Positions 21,990-33,461 of a stretch of 64,000 nucleotides of DNA are shown one piece after another. The position numbers and the translations under genes are program-made. The number at the start of each line of letters is the position of its first letter. The first letter of the stretch is position 1. The notes beneath the pieces are model-generated. The model was given only the letters and a program-made list of their open reading frames with translations. It was not told where the DNA came from and did not search any database. Source of the stretch: Coccinella septempunctata (taxonomy: Eukaryota; Arthropoda; Insecta; Coleoptera; Coccinellidae); NCBI RefSeq assembly GCF_907165205.1, contig NC_058192.1:28424001-28488000 (forward strand), in the 5' to 3' direction.

Positions 21990-22742
21990 CTATTTAACAT
22001 CATAATGGATGAATTTTCCAGAAGAGTGCGCAGAGAATACAAATACTCTGCTACGCAGATGATGCAGTGATAATAACCGAAAGGGAAGATGACCTTCAGA
22101 GACTCCTGCATGTTTTCAATACCACGTCAAAAAAATTCAACATGCTGATCTCAGTCGAGAAAAAAAGTATATGACTACGTCAAGGGAACCTTTACGATGC
22201 AAACTGGAGGTAGATGGTAAGGTTATCAAGCAGGAATCATCATTTAGATGCCTGGGTGTGAGTTTAACGAACTAAGGGAACTTGGAAGAGGAAGTAAGGC
22301 AGCAAGTCGCTAGGGCCAATAAAGTGGCAGGATGTTTGAACAACACGATCTGGAAGAACAGAAATCTCCGAATGGAAACAAAGACCCATATTTACAAGAC
22401 GACCATCAGGCTAATCATGACATACACCGCGGAGACGAGACCAGACGCATCCAAAACTAGACAACTCTTGGAGACTACAGAAATGCGAGTTCTAAGACGG
22501 ATAACAGGCAAAACATTGAGAGATAAAGAACGGAGGGAAAACATCAGAAGATAATGTGAGACGTAAAATATTAACGAGTGGGTGAAAGGAAGGAAAATGG
22601 AATGGAACCGGCACATTGGACGAATGACGGAGGATACATTGGTGAGAATTGCAAGAGATAAGTCACCAAGTGGGAGGCGAAGTGTTGGCCATCCTAGAAA
22701 GAGATGGAGTGATGACATTCATTCGATGGAAGAACAGGCCTA
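21990..22742 (+). pseudogene. RT gene, 3' part (YADD motif to C-terminus)
   Basis: This continues the gene interrupted at 20800. It reads LLFNIIMDEFSRRVRR, then in another frame CYADDAVIITEREDDLQRLL (catalytic YADD at about 22052), an ISVEK block, and after more breaks QQVARANKVAGCLNNTIWKN, YKTTIRLIMTYTAETRP, LLETTEMRVLRRITGKTL and WVKGRKMEWNRHIGRM, ending RPHP-like and stop TAA near 22742. The frame is broken at least at about 22030, 22170, 22275 and 22552. It is a relic. Confidence 0.82.
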
Positions 22743-22789
22743 AGGCCCAATCTAGAAGTTAAAAGAAGAAGAAGAAATAAAGCATGGTT

Positions 22790-25700
22790 GTTCTATTGAA
22801 AAACACTTTTCGTAGGACATCTATGATGAATCAGAAGATACTAACACGAATTAATATTTACTGTGCAGGGATTTTTCTTCGTCCTTGAAAGAGAAAGAAC
22901 TCACGATCTCAATTTCAATAATAATAGTATATATAAGATGAAAAAAAGGTGTTTTCTCGGCAGAATTGACAGCAATTGAAGAAGTGGGTGGAATTTCCTT
23001 TATTAGTATAAAAAAATTATATTTCAGAAATTACTCCGGAATTCTTTTTGCTTTTTTGCCAATAATCGCTATTTTGCAATCGGTTTGTGGACTATTTTGT
23101 AGAGAATTTTTATTGCTATAAGCTACCGTGAATGAAAAGTTTTTAAAAGCCTTTTACTTTCAAAATCATTATGTTCAAATGGATGAGGAGAGCGAACTTT
23201 CACAGTAACATGCAAACTTCAAAGGTTCATAACTCAATAATTTTTGATGCCACATTGAACAGAAAAAAACCATTTCTAGTAAATGTAAAATACTTAATTT
23301 TTGAATTCTTGCTTTGTTCTATAATAGAATATGCTTTATTTTTTGAGTAATTTGGAAAATAATTTCATTTTTCGTGAAATTATAAAAATTTCTTTCCACT
23401 TGATTTCATTCACCACAAACGGTCCAAACTCCTGGATAACTTCAACACTACTCAAATGCTAAGAAGTCAAAGAGAGTTACGTTCATTTTTCATTCTGGTG
23501 GTAATGGTGGTTACGCTGAAAAATAACGATATTGAAGTTTTGAATGTCATAGCTCCGTCAATTCATTTTTGATAAAGCTAATTCGGAAGCTCATTTCAAG
23601 TACTTCAAAAAGGTCCTTTATTTTTTTCGCCAATTTTTCTTTGTTTTTCTTCTGTTTGATGTAAACGTTTAAAACTCAGTACCTTAGTTTGCGAATTCCT
23701 ACTCAAGAGAAATGGGTCATATCTCGATTCAAATTGCATTCAGATAGTTCGTGAAAAGTTATTTTGTTTTGATTTTTAATAAGCTATAACTTTAATCATA
23801 ACAAGTTTCTCAATAAAGCCTATAGTTTTTAGTTATTCGTGGAAACCAGAAAACCCGTTCAGAAACGTTACTTGTTTAGGTGAAAAATCTTAAGTGTGAT
23901 GATAGTTTTTGTCTGAAAAAATCTTAAGTTTCAATCGCAAATAACTCGAAAACTATGTACCTATTGCTTTCATAAAATAACTTTTCAATACATTTTTGCT
24001 CAAATTCAATCTCCCTAACTACTTCTTTGGGTTATTTCGACTTCAATGAATAATACTAAGCAACAATTATTTTTGGGCAAACTTTGTCAAAAAAAGTACA
24101 AAAATTAATTTGCCGCAGAAATCAATTTTTGTCATAGATGTTCCCCACTATACATCAGCATTCAAAATTGGTACAATTATGTTTCCAATTTGTTCGATTA
24201 AATTAAGAACATAACATAAGTCAGTACAGAATTCAAATTATCATCGGTCAAACTCATGATTTATATGTAATTGGGTCACTGTTTATTCTCAATACCAACT
24301 TGAATTCAGCAACTCAAAATATCATGTTATTTTGCACATCCACTCGAGATGTCAATAATTCTGAATGAAGTATAGATAGTAAAATTTTTTAATCTTTACC
24401 CACCTTAAGATGGTTGTAGCGGAACACATGCAGCGGTTTTTCAGACTTATATCATGTCTTGTAAGTCCAGTTATGGATTTTCAATTATCGTGAGTATCAA
24501 ACACCGAATAGATATTCCATATAGATATTTCCATCAACTCGGTCGCATCGAATTCAAAAATTGCAACATCAGTTCTCTTTCAAGCTGTTCAACTTTCTTT
24601 GTTGTCACCCGTTGGATTATCTTCGGTAAGTACGTGACAACTTTCAACGATTCAAAAAAATTCACCTGAAATTCCCACAGCAATTAACCCTGGTAATACC
24701 TGTAAGGGCAAATAGTAGACCTATTGGCAGATTGTCACGTTTCAACGACAGAGATAATATTTGTTTGTGGTATTAGAAGGGCCGAGAGTTATAGAGTTCC
24801 GCTACTTCTTCGGCATAGCTCAAAACGTTTATATTTTCATCCTGTCATCTTGTGTGCCCCTTGAAAGAAGTACCAAGCAGTTCGAAATCGTGGGAATATT
24901 GACATTAGCATGAATTGAGCAATAGAAAATACAAAGCAGTTAAAAATCACTTGGATTGTGAATTTTTATTTTTGAGAAATGTTCTGTTACAGGGCGTTCT
25001 TGCAAAATGTTTCAAATGTCGCTATATCTTGGTTTCTCTTAGAGATATTTTATTCACTTTAGTAATATCTCGAGTTTGTCCTATGTTGCGCATCTATCGA
25101 AGTTTAGTTTCAATTCATGTGTATTTTCAATATAAAATTAAAACTTTGAGATAATGTTTCCTTCCAATATGATATTATCCCATTTGAAGAAGATTAGTCG
25201 GTTACAATTATATAATAAGCCACAAAATGAAAAATATTCGTATAGTATGTAAGCTGTCCATTTCCAGAATGAAGTTAAAAATCAAATATTTTTGAAACGG
25301 ATGACATTTCAGAATAACCGGTCACAGAATGCTCTTTGACCAATCTGAGACTAAAAAACTACGTTTAAAAATATAAGGTATAAGGTGTCCAATTTAAAAA
25401 ATACCAACCCTCCTCTAAATTTCCGAAATGGTTATCAATTTTTATGATCCAATATGAGTATCACATAAAATTATTTTGGAATTTTTCAAGTATCTCTAAT
25501 ATAAAACAAGATATAGCGAAATACATATGCGAAACTGTCATTTTCAGAAATGTCCTGTTAATCAAGGACGAATCAATAATAAACTGCTTTCTGAAATCTT
25601 ATTATTTCGAAAAAGAGATCGGGAATCTTTGAAGATATTTTCTCTAGGTCTCTAGTTTTCAGGATGCTTTCAGAGTGCATCGAATTTGGAACACCCTGTA

Positions 25701-25849
25701 TATTACAATTTATGTGTTAGGACCTTGACTGTTGTACAAAATATGCTTCAGCAACGGGTCGATGATGTTTGAATTGCAAAATTCTGAAGAAAAGATATCT
25801 GATGCAGTATTCTGATTATCGTTCTGTATTTTTGTTAATTAATCATAGA
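22790..25849. other. intergenic, no gene recognised
   Basis: This 3-kb stretch is A+T-rich and shows no protein-like frame longer than about 80 codons. A CACCCTGTA word at about 25690 matches MITE ends found elsewhere, but no partner was found. Confidence 0.5.
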
Positions 25850-27141
25850 GAGTCATTCGGGGCAACTGTGCGCACTTTTGCGTTTCAAGCCATACCCTGT
25901 TTCAAATGTTGAAACTAGAAAAATAAAAACATATTCATAAGATAGAGAATTTTCTAATCTATAAATAAACATCAAAAAGCAAACAAACAAAAACGTTTTT
26001 TTCCGCAAAAAAAAATTCAATAGTGGAAATCGAAGTACGTTCATATGCCCCGTATTGCGGGGTTAAGTGAACGCAGTGCTTAATGAACCACACAATAAAA
26101 AAAAATTACAAAATAATGTCACCAAAATGTTACAGTATTAGAGAAATGCTGTTTATTGTCAATACAGAAGCGCCTTTTTACAAGCAGTGCTTTATTGTTC
26201 GTGCCACAACACAACACTTTATACATTCCCCTGTTGGTGATACTTCATATTTTCTGAATAAATAGGACAATATTGATCGAGTCTTAACCAAGAAAATCAA
26301 CAATGTTCTACTTTATTCCTCACTGAACTAATGCCCATATAATGAATCTATGCGCACACTTACCCGCGCACACTTTCTCCAGTAAGCCAAAATTTGAATT
26401 GATGTTCTTATAGAGTTGAGCAGCTAAGAGTACCTAAATTTTTTTATTATATATTTAGATTAATATGCGCATGATCGAATAAAATATTCGTTGAATCGTT
26501 AGCTTGTACTTGGTAAAGATATCGATAGGTGTGAAATGATGTACCTATTCCAAGTATTTAGTCAATTATTCAATATTAGGTAGAGCGCTTTCGGCTTATG
26601 ACAGCCATCTTCAGTACCACTACAAAAATTAACAAGTCGATAAAATATCATGATGTGTTGATAGAACTTTGTACTCACTTGTCAAATCAAAATAAAAAGG
26701 AAATGGACAGTCATTCGACCAAATCGACAAATAGCAAATGCCAAGGAAAATTTCACTCTCAAACAACAATAAAATATCAATGATATCATTAATATAAAAG
26801 TACTAAGGTGGTAATAAGTACGTGACTGAAACTGATCAAAAATATCAGGTTAGATCATAGAACACAACAAACAGAATAATAAATCATGACATAGAGAACA
26901 ATCAATAAAAGAATAACATAAACATCAAAAGCAGATACAACCATATGCATCCTTATACATCTGTTCATCGAATAAAAACAAGGTTAAAGATCAGCTCACA
27001 AGGAAACTTGCTTATAACAAACAAACAAATAAATACGTAAATAACCAAATTAAATTACAAATAAAATGTGAGCAACCATTCACGTCTCATAGTCTCTTAA
27101 ACAAAGGTGTGTATGATTTATTCAAACATAGGTTTGTCTGA

Positions 27142-27513
27142 ATGTTTTTCATTAATTCAAAGGACAAAATTAATCACTTGGACAAAAGTGGCGTATATAA
27201 GTTGAATTGTATCGATTGTGACGCCACATACATAGGAAGAACGTGCAGACAATTGAAAGTGAGAATTTTCGAGCATTTGAGGTACCCATATAAGTCAGTC
27301 TTTGGTCATCACATTAGTTTTAACAATTATTCATTCAGCCCTCAGGATAATTCAAAGATTATACTACAGACCAACAGTAGAAATTATACTAGGTTAGATT
27401 TTCTTGAGAGTGTTCATATCGAGGATGAAATTACTAAGAACTGTAATTGTTTGAACATTCAGACAAACCTATGTTTGAATAAATCATATACACCTTTGTT
27501 TAAGAGACTATGA
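27142..27513 (+). pseudogene. Penelope-like C-terminal GIY-YIG endonuclease domain (5'-truncated)
   Basis: The frame reads SGVYKLNCIDCDATYIGRT, then LKVRIFEHLR, HHISFNNYSF, LDFLESVHI and ends KSYTPLFKRL with stop at 27511-27513. It has the GIY-YIG core (GVY...YIG), a C-x2-C insert typical of Penelope-like nucleases, the catalytic Arg in VRIFEHLR and a candidate catalytic Glu in LDFLES. In full elements this domain follows an RT and nicks the target. Here the frame begins exactly where the left palindrome arm ends, so the RT part was lost and the ATG at 27142 is only the first in frame. The 120 codons themselves are undamaged. Confidence 0.82.
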
Positions 27514-27985
27514 GACGTGAATGGTTGCTCACATTTTATTTGTAATTTAATTTGGTTATTTACGTATTTATTTGTTTGTTTGTTATAAGCAAGTTTCCTT
27601 GTGAGCTGATCTTTAACCTTGTTTTTATTCGATGAACAGATGTATAAGGATGCATATGGTTGTATCTGCTTTTGATGTTTATGTTATTCTTTTATTGATT
27701 GTTCTCTATGTCATGATTTATTATTCTGTTTGTTGTGTTCTATGATCTAACCTGATATTTTTGATCAGTTTCAGTCACGTATTTATTAACACCTTAGTAC
27801 TTTTATATTAATGATATTATTGATATTTTATTGTTGTTTGAAAGTGAAATTTGCCGTGGCATTTGTTATTTGTCGATTTGGTCGAATGACTGTCCATTTC
27901 CTTTTTATTTTGATTTGACAAGTGAGTACAAAGTTCTATCAACACATCATGATATTTTATCGACTTGTTAATTTTTGTAGAGGTA

Positions 27986-28011
27986 CTGAAGATGGCTGTC
28001 ATAAGCCGAAA
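27986..28011 (+). other. CTGAAGA-stem-GAAA motif in the Penelope-like 3' region
   Basis: CTGAAGA is followed by a GGCT/AGCC stem with a six-base loop and then GAAA. This resembles the hammerhead ribozyme core (CUGAUGA-stem II-GAAA) with one core change. Penelope-like elements are known to carry hammerhead motifs in their terminal repeats. The inverted left arm holds the complement near 26600. Activity is doubtful. Confidence 0.3.
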
Positions 28012-28562
28012 GCGCTCTACCTAATATTAAATAATTGACTAAATACTTGGAATACATCATTTCACACCTATCGAATAAAATATTGCTTATCACTGTCGGA
28101 CTGGGAACTTGGACCTGGCAGAATTTGCAGAGATGCTAAAAATTAACAATAAAACTAGTGAATTTGATTAATTGCAAATAAAAAGTTAATGAAACGTCGC
28201 ACGGCGCACTCCTATGAAAAACTAATTTGGCGATTCTGTGCCCTTGCTTCACCCAAATGAACCCCTCTTTCATACATTGCATAGACGAGATATACGCACT
28301 GCGCACACTAACCCTTTGCGCCCAGTTACCCCGAATGACTCTATAACAATAAAATGAAACAACTGAAGAAATACTGGCTTCACGAAAACATATAACATAA
28401 CAATATGAAGAATGACAAAAAATTTCCTTCTATTGAAAGACCCAAAAAAATATTTAGGGCGTTATTTTGAAGGGCGTTATTTTGAAAAAACCTACAACAA
28501 AGTTTGAATTGTGGTCCTCAGTTTGTAAGGCAGGCCCATGTATAAGGCAAGTAGTGATGCCC

Positions 28563-28672
28563 ACGAGACTCGAGACGAGACCTGATATTCCATGTACGAG
28601 ACGAGACGAGACTTTTTTCGGTCTCGTCTCGAGTCTCGCACGAGAGTCTCGCAGTAGCCTCGTAGTCTCGTG
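28563..28672. repeat. GAGAC/GTCTC subterminal array, left end of hAT-like element
   Basis: More than ten GAGAC or GTCTC words in about 110 bp, often as ACGAGACGAGAC and partly arranged as a hairpin (ACGAGACGAGACGAGAC against GTCTCGTCTCGAGTCTCG). Confidence 0.9.
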
Positions 28673-29044
28673 AATAATTCGGACGATAGAAGACTCAGAG
28701 GAGTATTGCTTCCGAATTTGAAAACTTTGGAATCATTTCGGGTGCAGAAGCTTTATTAACAAGCAAATCGAAATCGAGACTGGTTGATTGAAATTCAAAA
28801 CCATCAACCGACTGTAGTAGAATTTATTGAAACATTTCACATCTGAAAATACGAATATTACGTTCAAATTTCAGATGATGGGAACATATTTACATGTTTT
28901 TGTAATTTATATAAATGATAGATATTGGTATTCTCACACCCTTGGTCTTTTCTGTCTCATCATTCCTGATAATAATAAATAAGTAAATAAACAGCTTTAT
29001 TTTTCTACAGGTGAAAAAACCCAATTACAGAAAAATTAACAAAT

Positions 29045-29830
29045 GCTAATTAAAAAATTATCATTACTTTATAAAATTGAGATATCCCTGCCTGACAATG
29101 GTCAAATTGTCAAAGAAAATGTCACACATTTCACAAAGGTTGTTCATAAGGCTACACATATGCTGAATGGGCGTTCGAACCATACAATTATTCCTACGAG
29201 GGACCAAGTAAAACACAGGCCTAGATCGCATGTTGGGCCTTGGAACATAGAAGTTGAGCCTCTCCAGTAAGTAGGGACAATCAACACTACCGTGAATAAG
29301 TTTGTACAACCTGCAAGACCCCGTCGATCAGCCAGAGAGACAGCACCGAATCTCTGCAAGAGAGCATCATGGTCAGTACCCCTAGGTGGATAGACGCCAT
29401 CCTCCCTATATGCTAGGAATTTATAAAATCTGCGTTGAATTGCCTCCAACCGCTGAGTATGACAGGAGTAAATGGGCTGCCAAATGAACGAAGCATACTC
29501 GAGTTTAGTTCTCAACATGGTGTTAAATAGGAGAATAAGTGTTCTGGAATTCTGAAAATGATTTGCGTTGCGAATTATGAAGCCATACAACCTAGAAGCA
29601 GCACTCAGCAAATCATTTATGTGAGAAGCAAATGACATCTGACCATCAAACAGAACTCTCAGGTCCCGAACAACGTTCAATCTCAACAACTTAACATTTC
29701 CCAAAGAATAATCAAACAAAAGGGGTTCCACCTTTCTTGTAAATGAAATGATATTACACTTAGAAATATTCAACTTTAGACGATTATTCTCACACCATAC
29801 CAATAATTTGACTAAAGCATTCTGCAATCT
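29045..29830 (-). pseudogene. CR1-like RT C-terminal fragment inside the hAT-like element
   Basis: On the minus strand the frame reads LQNALVKLLVWCENNRLKLN, SKCNIISFTRK, VVRDLRVLFDGQMSF, LRTKLEYASFIWQPI, RLEAIQRRFYKFLAYREDG and PPRGTDHDALLQRF. After a frame change near 29300 it continues LIHGSVDCPYLLERLNFYVP and CDIFFDNL. This is the segment after the YADD motif in CR1-like RTs. An AATAAA and A/T-rich tail follow downstream (about 29015 to 28980). It is 5'-truncated and frameshifted. The family differs from the intact element at 16.5-19.4 kb. Confidence 0.78.
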
Positions 29831-29834
29831 GAAA

Positions 29835-31080
29835 CATATATACCTACATTCAAAGGACGTTCGCCAAGATGCCTATAATCACTGGCCACTTCATGACAAA
29901 AAAGACAAAGATGCAAATTACCACGATGTTCATCATTCTCCTTCATAAAATGTTCGAAATGTGAATTACATTTTTGTCTAAGCAAAAACAATAAATGTTT
30001 TGTAAAATTTCATACAAATTAGAAACATTTTGTAAGTTTATGCATTATGACACGATGTAGCAGAAATGATACATTTGATTTTTTTGATATATTTCAATCA
30101 ATTTACTGTTCTGAATTTTCTTATGATTTTTTTTCCATTCTACTCAAGAAGATACATATCAAAATAATTTTTTTTTTGAGAAAAAAATTGCGCAGTGTAA
30201 TGTTCATTTCATTGCAATAAACTTCCCAAGACGAACGCACTCTTATTGGTTAAAACTTTCAGGGTACGTAAAACACGAACCGGTGGTCTTTGATATATTT
30301 CATAAATATTCCGTTCATCTCTACTTTCACTCTGAAAAACTGAATAGATTGTGAAGTGATGCAGCTGGTGCTTGTTTTGCAGCAAAACCCTTTGTCGGCA
30401 TTCTTTACTTGTTGACAATTTCCTAGGTACAGTTTGTAATTCTCATTATTTTGGACCAAACATTTTTAGTTAGCATTCAATGATTATATGCAGGGGGATT
30501 CATAACTATTGATAGGAACAAAGGTGCCTTGAAAAGCTATTAGGAACCCATATATCCTAATAGTTACTAATCACCCTGTATTCCGAATTTTTAAAAGACT
30601 CTGTTTCTTTCACGCATTGATGTATTCAAATAGTTGCCTCAAATTTCCCCAATCCATTCAATCGGTTATCTCACCGATATGAGTGATACGGTTTATGTAA
30701 ATAATAAAGAGTTTCAAACTAGAATTAGTCGAATTCTTCTGAACCCATGAAAATTCAATGTGTGAAAAGATATAAGAGATAATTCGATTTTGATTTTCTA
30801 AAATTTTTCTTCGATATTGAAACATTAACTTCAGAATATGTCGAATGAGGATGAAAATCTGAAAATCTTCTCCGGAAAGCATTCGATTCATTCACCAGAT
30901 TTAAAAGAATTATAACTAGATATTTGATTTCTGATACTGAACCATAGTTTTTGCTTCACTTACTTCTACAGGTCTTGAAATAATTACAACAATCAATAAA
31001 TAAATTTCATATAAAATTATAATTATACTTCCAAAGACAAATAATTAAAAAAAATTTAAATTTTCCGATTTCAAAAAATG
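29835..31080. other. interior of the hAT-like element, no gene recognised
   Basis: No transposase motif found. A short imperfect inverted pair of CAGGG/CCCTG words at 30491-30578 may be a small MITE relic. Confidence 0.4.
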
Positions 31081-31084
31081 TTAT

Positions 31085-31233
31085 CAACGACGAGACCACA
31101 AGACTTTTACGAGACTCTCGAACGAGACTTGAGGCGAGACGAGACTAGGAGCCTACTAGCCGAGACGAGACTTCATATCTTATCGGCGAGACGAGACGAC
31201 ACTACAGTAAAGTCTCGTCTCGTTGGTCTCGTG
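31085..31233. repeat. GAGAC/GTCTC subterminal array, right end of hAT-like element
   Basis: About twelve GAGAC or GTCTC words in 150 bp, mirroring the left-end array. Confidence 0.9.
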
Positions 31234-31251
31234 GGCATCACTAAAAGCAAG

Positions 31252-33455
31252 GTTTTCTCTCAGAGTAACTGAGTGGCATGAATAAGTTGGGCTCAGTGTT
31301 ACGGTTTCAATAGTTATTGAATTTCAGAAAAAAAAACAGCCATAAAAATGAGCACTGTATAAATACAGGGTCTATTTAAAGGTGAGCTTTATTTTAACAG
31401 AAGATAGAACTGGTCAAAATAAATCGTTTTACTTTGGTGAAAATATTATATTTGATATTTGTATCACCTATACAAAACTTCAAGAAAAATGTGAAATGAT
31501 AACTGAAATATATCCTAATACGACCTTGATCATTTGTTATCTGAATTATCGCAGAGCAATGGGAAAAAACTTATCTCGTGATGACTGACTCAACCATATG
31601 GTTTCGTTCAGAATATTGGCCCATTCAATTTACGTGGGAATGAAAATCGAAACTCAGGATTTCCGAATTTTTCTCATTATTCAGTAACTCGAACGATTTT
31701 ATGAAATGGCGCATTTCGATTCCAACTGACAGGAAAATACCTATTACCAAGTGTAAAAAATAGAATATTGAGCAAGTCTGGTCTAAGAAACGGAAATTCA
31801 TTTTGTAAAATTTCAACACGTAGTAACCCACTGAAAGCACAATCTGTTGGATTATTATTTATCGATTTATGTTGTCGACCAGTTGATTATATTCGTTATA
31901 TTCTATCTTGACTGTGATTTGCGATTGCTTCCAAATATAATACTTATGCAGAGATATAATATTTATTCACTCTATATGTCGGTGTATTTCACATAAAACA
32001 CAACTCCAAATATTGTAGAAAAATTATCTAAAACACCCTGTATCCCCCTTAGGTTTCGAAAACGGGTTGTATATATGATAGGGCAAAGATGTTTCGACTA
32101 GAAATGCACGAAATCGGACCTCATCGTAAGTCATTCTCCAATTGACTCCTTGGTTTCCTCTCTTGAAGCTATTTATTGCTTCTTGTGCAGAGAATTTTTT
32201 TTGCAATCTTTCTGTTGGTGAAAATAAATGTGGTATTATGTACAGGATCCTTTAAAGTGATATCATCCCTAAAAGTGCACTGGTACCTCGGCCACCTAAA
32301 GTACTCTATAGACGGCTGTTCTGGTACCATCAATGTGGCCCTAGATAGTTTGTTACCCATGGACTAATATTGAACCACACTTTTTTCTGAAGTCACGTTA
32401 CTTTGTGACGAGATTGGTATTATTTTCAGGTGCCAGTCTGTGGTCGTCTTAACACCTAACGGCCATCTGTTCTGATGAAACTCTTCTTGGATTGTAACTG
32501 CATACCATATCTGCAGCCCATTATTCTTTTTTGGAAAAAACCTCGAACAAGTTCTGCAGAATTCTTATCAATTATCACATTTTGTTCATTGCCCTAATTG
32601 GCTGGTTCATTTCAGGATACCTGTGAATTTCCATCAAACGCTTGTAATATAATTACCAATAGATAATCACGGAATAAATTGAAGAAATTGAAATATAAGT
32701 GCATATTACATTCAATCTTCTCAGAAATATTTTATATCACGATGGAATCATTTTTTCCATCGTTATTTGAGAACATTCGAATATTGAAGGTTCCATATCT
32801 TCAAGAACATTTCCTCGCGACATCAAAATGCAGCTTTCAATAATTTGAAGTTCAAAGAATGGTTCTTGTCTACACTCTTGTTGATATCGCTAAAATGTCT
32901 GCATGTTATTTCGAATAAATTTTCTACGCATCAAGTCTCTCTAGCTTCGAAGACTTGTTGACATGGACTCACCAGCAGACGAAAGAAAGGGGCTGGGAAT
33001 GAAACAAAACTCTCGTATAGTTTTTATCATTTCTGGATAAGAACCTAGAGTAACAATTTAACGAGTGATAGATACGTCCGGATAGACGCCAGCCGTCTAA
33101 GAGCGTTTCGACGCTGGCGCCGTTATACCGTCGCTCCAATTGTGAATTATCGACTGTCTGGGGATAAATACAATTATGGTGAGCAGACAAAAATATGAAA
33201 CGGTTCGTGAAATCGAAATTTATCATTCCATAATATTTGTCATTATGAAGAGGGCGAGACTTTTACAGGCGAAAACACAAAGAGAATTTCTTTGACTTCC
33301 TGGAATTGAGAAGAATTTTTTTTTGGCTTGGTATATAAAGATAATTTTTATTCCCTGAACTGAAGAGTTCGAGGACTTTTTAGTCCTCAGAAAAGGGATG
33401 ACGATGACATAAGACCTTACATCGTTCAGAAAAAACAGTGCGGAATTTAGAATAT
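31252..33455. other. intergenic, no gene recognised
   Basis: A+T-rich sequence with only short frames. CAGGGT/ACCCTG words at about 31366 and 32034 resemble MITE ends, but their adjoining sequence does not pair. Confidence 0.45.
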
Positions 33456-33461
33456 ACACGG

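Larger units (their letters stand above)
19740..22778 (+). mobile_element. RTE-like ('endonuclease-reverse transcriptase') element, 5'-truncated, split by a pogo insertion
   Basis: The RT frame is in two parts, 19756-20800 and 21988-22742, separated by a TA-flanked DNA transposon. The element starts after the endonuclease domain. It ends with an AAG-rich microsatellite (about 22758-22775). The protein differs from the RTE-like copies at 3.9 and 46.8 kb, so this is a separate family. Confidence 0.8.
26489..28070. mobile_element. Penelope-like element fragment, inverted (palindromic) arrangement
   Basis: A GIY-YIG reading frame and its 3' region (27146-28078) are followed head-to-head by an inverted copy of the 3' region alone (26521-27146). 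A 14-bp direct repeat, TCGAATAAAATATT, occurs at 26475-26488 and 28071-28084 and may be a target duplication. Penelope-like elements are known for inverted or partly duplicated copies and for a C-terminal GIY-YIG domain. The RT domain is absent. Confidence 0.72.
26521..28078. repeat. long inverted repeat, arms about 626 bp
   Basis: Arms 26521-27146 and 27454-28078 are highly similar reverse complements with few differences (for example a 4-bp insertion, ccta, near 26546 in the left arm). The 307-bp spacer holds most of the GIY-YIG frame. The right arm contains the last 20 codons of that frame. Confidence 0.92.
25850..28341. mobile_element. TIR DNA element (ends GAGTCATTCGGGG), interrupted by a Penelope-like fragment
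   Basis: The left end GAGTCATTCGGGGCAACTG is matched by the right end, which reads inward GAGTCATTCGGGGTAACTG, followed by GTGCGCA or GGGCGCA. GCGCAC words recur inside (26350-26380 and 28290-28320). A hairpin CCCCG-tattg-CGGGG flanked by GTTCA/TGAAC lies at 26039-26073. Without the Penelope-like insert the element would be about 0.9 kb, so it is probably non-autonomous. No clear target duplication was seen and I cannot name the superfamily. Confidence 0.6.
28552..31243. mobile_element. hAT-like DNA transposon (2.7 kb, non-autonomous)
   Basis: The ends are TAGTGATGCCCACGAGAC and its inverted match at 31243. They are flanked by AAGGCAAG (28544-28551) and AAAGCAAG (31244-31251), an 8-bp duplication with one mismatch. 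The 8-bp duplication and the TAGTGATG-type end fit hAT. No transposase domain is visible inside. The interior holds GAGAC arrays at both ends and a fragment of a CR1-like RT. Confidence 0.85.

Noticed and set aside
29850..29970. Minus-strand C/H-rich stretch (QKCNSHFEHFMKENDEHRG, then HLCLFCHEV) as a zinc finger
   Set aside because: Spacing does not fit a standard finger, no start or second finger is present, and it sits inside a non-autonomous hAT-like element.
30491..30578. 88-bp MITE with CAGGG ends
   Set aside because: Inverted ends match for only about 20 bp with several mismatches and no target duplication; kept only as a possible relic.
31366..32040. CAGGGT...ACCCTG pair as another MITE
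   Set aside because: Only the first nine or so bases pair; adjacent sequence does not.
32169..32360. Minus-strand frame (MGNKLSRATLMVPEQPSIEY...) as a possible gene
   Set aside because: Only 63 codons, overlapping an equally long plus-strand frame, with no recognised motif, splice context or repeat partner.
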